Source of the DNA: CAZSTA01 sp964609495 [NCBI: uncultured bacterium]
GTDB taxonomy: Bacteria; CAZSTA01
Assembly: GCA_964609495.1 (NCBI GenBank)
Contig: CAZSTA010000061.1
Location: 1-18,141 of the forward strand
Reading direction: 5' to 3'
DNA: 18,141 bases
Shown here: positions 14,835 through 18,141 of the stretch, in pieces
Position numbering within the stretch: position 1 is the first letter of the stretch
Layout of the letters: every line of letters starts with the position of its first letter
Translations under genes and position numbers: made by a program
Notes under the pieces: model-generated
Databases searched by the model: none
Seen by the model: only the letters and a program-made list of their open reading frames with translations
What the model was told of the DNA's origin: nothing

Positions 14835-16043
14835 ATGAGAAAAATTAGTTCACTATCTAACAAATCGAACAATATCACTAAGATAGCTATTATTTATTTT
14901 TTCTCCGCTCTTTATTTCTATACCCCAATAGTTACCCTTTACTGCCGACATAGGGGCCTAAACTTTCTCCAAATCAATTCTCTTTGGGCTATTATCGTCG
15001 GAACTATGTTTTTTACTGAGGTTCCTACTGGGATTATTGCTGATAAAATAGGTAGGAAAAAATCGATTAATATATCTTTGGCATTGCAGTTACTAGGAGA
15101 GGTAATGTTCATATTTGCTAACGCTTATTGGATTTTTGTCCTTATTTCGATAATTGCAGGACTAGGATTTACCTTCGCCTCTGGTTGTGTGGAGGCTTTA
15201 ATATATGATTCTCTAAAGGAAGAAAAGAAAGAGAGGGAAATGAAAAAAGCAATGGGAATAAAAGGGGCTTCTTCTCAACTTGCATTTATTATAGCTCCTA
15301 TAGCTGGTGGATTTATTGCTTCTAATCTGGAAATTAGCGAATTTATACTAGCTATTATTCTAACCGCTATTTCGGTTGCTATGGCTCTCTTCGTAAGCTT
15401 CTCTCTTAAAGAACCAAGTATCACGTATAGACATACTGAGGGAAACCCTTTGGTCTTGCTTACTGACGGAATTAAACTGATCAAAGAAAATAAATCTCTT
15501 CAAAGAATCATGTTATTATCTTTAATTACCACTCCTTTTGTTAATTATCTTATAAATCTATATCAACCATATTTTCTGATGGCGAATGTATCAGGAGTTT
15601 GGTTGGGAATAGCTTTTTCCATAGGATCTGCAATAGCCCTCTTAGGAGAAAGATATGCTTACTTAATTGAAAAATATTTAGGCGTAAAGAAAAGTGTCTT
15701 ACTTGCCACTGGACTACCTGGCATTTTATATTTATTAATGGCTTTAGTGTTTCACCCTATATTTTCTGTTGTTATCTTCTGTTTGTTATATGGATCTACG
15801 GGTATGAAAAGACCACTCTTCTCAGATTATCAGAATATACATATTACGAGCAAGAACAGAGCAACTATCTTGTCCTTAATAAGTATGTTTTCAGGGATGT
15901 ATGTTTCCTTAATGGGCCTGATAATAGGGCGGATAGGTGATTATTCAATACCTTATGCCTTCGTGTTTATGGGAAGCATAGTTCTAATAGGTTCAGTTTT
16001 CCTAAGAATCGACGAAAGTTTTATTAAAAGTAGGATTGATTAG
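14835..16043 (+). CDS. MFS transporter, drug-efflux-like, about 12 membrane segments
   Basis: 402 aa, usual size for a 12-helix major facilitator. The loop between helices 2 and 3 carries motif A, GIIADKIGRKK (66-76), typical of proton-coupled antiporters. The N-terminus is Ser/Asn/Lys-rich and cytoplasmic. A long basic-acidic loop around 129-140 (KEEKKEREMKK) and the central loop near 195-220 divide the two halves. Substrate is unknown; efflux of a drug or metabolite is the family default. No ribosome site precedes the ATG, which lies right after a terminator-like hairpin. The gene is clearly more AT-rich than its neighbours and adjoins the mobile-element region, so acquisition by transfer is plausible. 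Its true start could be one of the later in-frame codons, but the hydrophobic first helix begins at about residue 15, which fits this start. Confidence 0.85.
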   Translation: MRKISSLSNKSNNITKIAIIYFFSALYFYTPIVTLYCRHRGLNFLQINSLWAIIVGTMFFTEVPTGIIADKIGRKKSINISLALQLLGEVMFIFANAYWIFVLISIIAGLGFTFASGCVEALIYDSLKEEKKEREMKKAMGIKGASSQLAFIIAPIAGGFIASNLEISEFILAIILTAISVAMALFVSFSLKEPSITYRHTEGNPLVLLTDGIKLIKENKSLQRIMLLSLITTPFVNYLINLYQPYFLMANVSGVWLGIAFSIGSAIALLGERYAYLIEKYLGVKKSVLLATGLPGILYLLMALVFHPIFSVVIFCLLYGSTGMKRPLFSDYQNIHITSKNRATILSLISMFSGMYVSLMGLIIGRIGDYSIPYAFVFMGSIVLIGSVFLRIDESFIKSRID

Positions 16044-16110
16044 TTTCAGATTCCTCGGAGAGTACCGAAGGACATCGTGATGAGGTGATTTGCAATCCTA
16101 ATTTTAACTC

Positions 16111-16139
16111 TTGACTAAAAATGTTTTTTGTGATACTAT
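16111..16139 (+). promoter_or_regulatory. Extended -10 promoter of the dehydratase gene
   Basis: TTGACT (16111-16116), a 17-bp spacer, and TGA directly before TACTAT (16134-16139). The reading frame of the dehydratase happens to be open back to this TTG, but as the -35 box it cannot be the translation start. Confidence 0.8.
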
Positions 16140-16176
16140 GAGATACAAAGCATCTAAAAGTATCAAGGAAGAGAAA

Positions 16177-17916
16177 ATGCTCAGAAGTCAGCGATTAAGG
16201 AGAATAAACCGACAAGGTGATGCCCTGCGTTTAGGCACTCGCTGGTCGGTTGAGGACCTAGATAAACCCCAGGTGTTAGTCGAGAGCGTCTATGGAGATA
16301 GCCATCCGGGAAGTGTGCATCTCGATCGTTTAGTGGAAGCCGCAGTATATGGAGTATATGAGAGAGGAGCAAAGCCAGCGGTCTTCACTACAACTGATAT
16401 GTGCGATGGGATAGCTCAAGCCCATGATGGGATGAACTATTCCCTTGCCTCTCGCGATATAATCGCCTCTATGGTCGAGATCCATGCGATGTCTCATCCT
16501 CACGATGCGCTTATTTTGATCTCCAGTTGCGATAAGTCTATCCCCGCCCATCTGATGGCCGCCGCCCGAGTCGATCTTCCCGCGATTCACATCCCCGGAG
16601 GAGCTATGAAGAATGGTCCCGACTATCTCTCCTCGGAGATGTTATATGCCGAGGGGGTAAGATTTGATCGAGGAGAGGTATCTGCCCAGGAGCTGTTACG
16701 GGAACAACGTAATGCTTGTCCCTCCTGTGGCGCCTGCCAATTTATGGGAACTGCTAGCACCGATCAGATCATTTCCGAAGCATTAGGAATGGCACTGCCG
16801 GGTAGCGCTTTGATCCCCACCTCCCTAAATCAGCTCCGTTGGTCTGCTAATAATGCGGGAAAGCAGATTGTTACTCTGCTTGAGAAAGGGATAACTCCCC
16901 GTATGATCTTGATCAAGGAAGCCTTTGAGAATGCGATCGTAGTTCACGCGGCGGTAGCAGGATCGACTAACGCACTCCTTCACCTTCCCGCGATCGCTCA
17001 CGAAGTCGGAATCGACTTAGAGCCAGGGCTTTTCGATAGGATACATCGTTCGATCCCAGTGTTAGCTGATGTGAAGACTAGTGGCAAATATCCTGCCGAA
17101 TATCTCTGGTATGCTGGAGGAGTACCAGCTATTATGGAGAAACTCAAGGATCAACTCCATCTGGATGTGCTGACGGTGACAGGACAAACCCTGGGAGAGA
17201 ATCTAAAGAGGATTAAAGAAGAGGGATTCTATGAGGAGACAAGAGCTTATCTGGTCAATTACAATCTGAGGGAAGAGGATATCATAAGGACTAGGGATAA
17301 TCCTTTCAAGCCGAAGGGAGGGATCGCGGTTCTGAAGGGCAATCTGGCTCCAGAAGGAGCGGTTGTCAAGCACTCGGCGATCGTTCCTGAAATGCACATT
17401 CATACAGGTAGAGCAAGACCCTTCGATAGCGAGGAGTCAGCGATAGAGGCTCTGATCAAAGGCGAGATCAATCCGGGGGAGGTAGTGATAATCCGCTATG
17501 AGGGACCGAAGGGATCGGGGATGCCTGAGATGTTATTCGCTACGGAGATAATAGCTTCCGATCCCAAGTTGGCGACTACCACCGCGCTCATCACCGATGG
17601 AAGGTTCTCAGGGGCGACGCGAGGTCCAGCAGTGGGTCATATCTCCCCCGAGGCGGCAGATGGAGGGCCACTGGCTTTGGTGGAGGAAAACGATCTCATC
17701 AAGATAGATATTCCCAATAGATGCTTAGATATTATAGGGATAGAGGGCGAGGAGAGGCGTAAAGAGGAGATAGAGGAAATTTTAAGGAAGAGACGAAAGA
17801 GTTGGACAAGACCATCCCCTCGCTTCACCAAAGGGGTGCTTAAGCTATACAGCCAATTAGCCGCTTCCCCGATGAAGGGTGGTTATATGCGATTAGGGCA
17901 GGGAGTGAGAGATTGA
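16177..17916 (+). CDS. IlvD/Edd-family dehydratase, probably sugar-acid (aldonate) dehydratase
   Basis: 579 aa. This family removes water from dihydroxy acids using an Fe-S cluster and Mg. Seen here: CDKSIP with Cys118, Asp119 and Lys120 (metal/carbamylated-Lys site), CPSCGAC (181-187), and DGRFSGATRGPAVGHISPEA with the conserved Ser478. The N-terminal cluster Cys of ordinary family members (TPC/NPC motif) is Gly45 in SHPGSVHL, while a Cys appears at 76 in TTDMCDG, where dihydroxy-acid dehydratases have Ser. This arrangement, plus AGGVP and GTAST motifs, resembles YagF/YjhG-type xylonate dehydratases, although it is shorter than those. The start at ATG 16177 has AAGGAAG upstream and lies after the promoter. 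Given the sugar-uptake genes, an aldonate substrate is more likely than branched-chain synthesis, but IlvD function is not excluded. No other ilv gene is near. Confidence 0.83.
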   Translation: MLRSQRLRRINRQGDALRLGTRWSVEDLDKPQVLVESVYGDSHPGSVHLDRLVEAAVYGVYERGAKPAVFTTTDMCDGIAQAHDGMNYSLASRDIIASMVEIHAMSHPHDALILISSCDKSIPAHLMAAARVDLPAIHIPGGAMKNGPDYLSSEMLYAEGVRFDRGEVSAQELLREQRNACPSCGACQFMGTASTDQIISEALGMALPGSALIPTSLNQLRWSANNAGKQIVTLLEKGITPRMILIKEAFENAIVVHAAVAGSTNALLHLPAIAHEVGIDLEPGLFDRIHRSIPVLADVKTSGKYPAEYLWYAGGVPAIMEKLKDQLHLDVLTVTGQTLGENLKRIKEEGFYEETRAYLVNYNLREEDIIRTRDNPFKPKGGIAVLKGNLAPEGAVVKHSAIVPEMHIHTGRARPFDSEESAIEALIKGEINPGEVVIIRYEGPKGSGMPEMLFATEIIASDPKLATTTALITDGRFSGATRGPAVGHISPEAADGGPLALVEENDLIKIDIPNRCLDIIGIEGEERRKEEIEEILRKRRKSWTRPSPRFTKGVLKLYSQLAASPMKGGYMRLGQGVRD

Positions 17917-17928
17917 ACTCATCTTAAA

Positions 17929-18031
17929 TAAAGGAAACTTTTGCCGGTAACAAAACTCAAGTGTTCTGGTAACTTTCGCAGACAAAAATATATAAGGTTA
18001 GAAAGTTACCAGAATTAAAAAGTTTCCTTTA
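17929..18031. repeat. 103-bp nested inverted repeat after the dehydratase
   Basis: The outer arms are 14 bp and perfect: TAAAGGAAACTTTT (17929-17942) with 18018-18031. The inner arms are also 14 bp and perfect: TTCTGGTAACTTTC (17964-17977) with 18001-18014. They enclose an AT-rich loop. It could be a MITE-like element with TA at its ends or a large RNA hairpin ending the dehydratase transcript. No T-run follows. Confidence 0.8.
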
Positions 18032-18099
18032 CACCCTTTCCTAATCCCTCCCGTCAAGGGAGGGGAAACTAACTCCTTTCGTGGGAGAGGTTTAGGGTG
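18032..18099. repeat. REP-like palindromic element
   Basis: The outer CACCCT (18032-18037) matches AGGGTG (18094-18099), and an inner CCCTCCC-gtcaa-GGGAGGG hairpin lies at 18046-18064. The C/T-rich and complementary G/A-rich blocks (CACCCT..CCCTCCC, GGGAGAGG..AGGGTGAGG) resemble a type of dispersed palindrome found between genes in many bacterial genomes. It is followed directly by the 26-bp repeat shared with the window start. Confidence 0.7.
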
Positions 18100-18108
18100 A
18101 GGGGGAAA

Positions 18109-18134
18109 TTATATCTTGAACTCCCTAGCGAAAA
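18109..18134. repeat. 26-bp direct repeat, right copy
   Basis: Identical over 26 bases to 2-27, same orientation; the neighbouring bases differ. Being attached to a REP-like palindrome, it is probably part of a repeat family in this genome. Confidence 0.85.
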
Positions 18135-18141
18135 AACTAAG

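Noticed and set aside
16111-16176. N-terminal extension of the dehydratase from TTG 16111
   Set aside because: The TTG is the -35 box of a near-consensus promoter and the codons up to 16139 lie before the transcription start.
1-18141. Circular element closed by the terminal repeat
   Set aside because: The matching 26 bases are not at the exact ends and the flanks differ, so a simple circular overlap is not shown.

Overview
The window is bacterial. Genes are tightly spaced and sit behind strong Shine-Dalgarno sites, sigma70-type promoters are easy to see (TTGACA, 17-bp spacer, often an extended TGn -10), and TTG is used repeatedly as a start codon. The DNA is moderately AT-rich with heavy AGA/AGG and ATA codon use. 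No rRNA, tRNA or CRISPR array was seen. The lineage cannot be fixed from sequence alone. The mix of glycoside uptake, a HemE/MtaA-type protein with a Cys-rich Fe-S partner, and a PPi-type phosphofructokinase would suit an anaerobic, carbohydrate-using bacterium, perhaps of a poorly cultured phylum.

Layout. (1) 84-6797: a promoter drives two ABC sugar permeases and a secreted solute-binding protein; a strong intrinsic terminator follows, then a large cytoplasmic glycoside hydrolase. No ABC ATPase is present. (2) 6848-8798: a secreted HtrA-like serine protease with three PEGA repeats, then a small membrane protein behind its own near-consensus promoter. (3) 8804-12435: a uroporphyrinogen-decarboxylase-fold protein (methyltransferase-like), a Cys-rich ferredoxin-domain protein, and a divergent phosphofructokinase with its own promoter. 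(4) 12436-14834: about 2.4 kb without an intact large gene. It is a graveyard of mobile elements bounded by 15-bp inverted repeats, with an ISH3-like transposase C-terminus, small ORFs, a decayed transposase N-terminus, and a nearly complete 1.1-kb IS inserted into that last fragment. (5) 14835-17916: an AT-rich MFS transporter, then an IlvD/Edd-type dehydratase with its own promoter. (6) 17917-18141: a long nested inverted repeat, a REP-like palindrome, and a 26-bp sequence that also occurs at the very start of the window.

Inferred biology: an oligosaccharide or glycoside is imported by the ABC system and cut in the cytoplasm by the hydrolase. Sugar acids may be dehydrated by the IlvD/Edd protein and hexose phosphates handled by the PFK. 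The URO-D-like and Fe-S pair resembles methyl-transfer (demethylation) modules, so a methylated sugar or glycoside is one possible substrate class. That link rests only on gene proximity.

The best regulatory observation is in the IS: an extended -10 promoter lies inside the left arm of a hairpin whose right arm covers the transposase ribosome binding site. This is the logic by which IS10/IS50-type elements ignore read-through transcripts.
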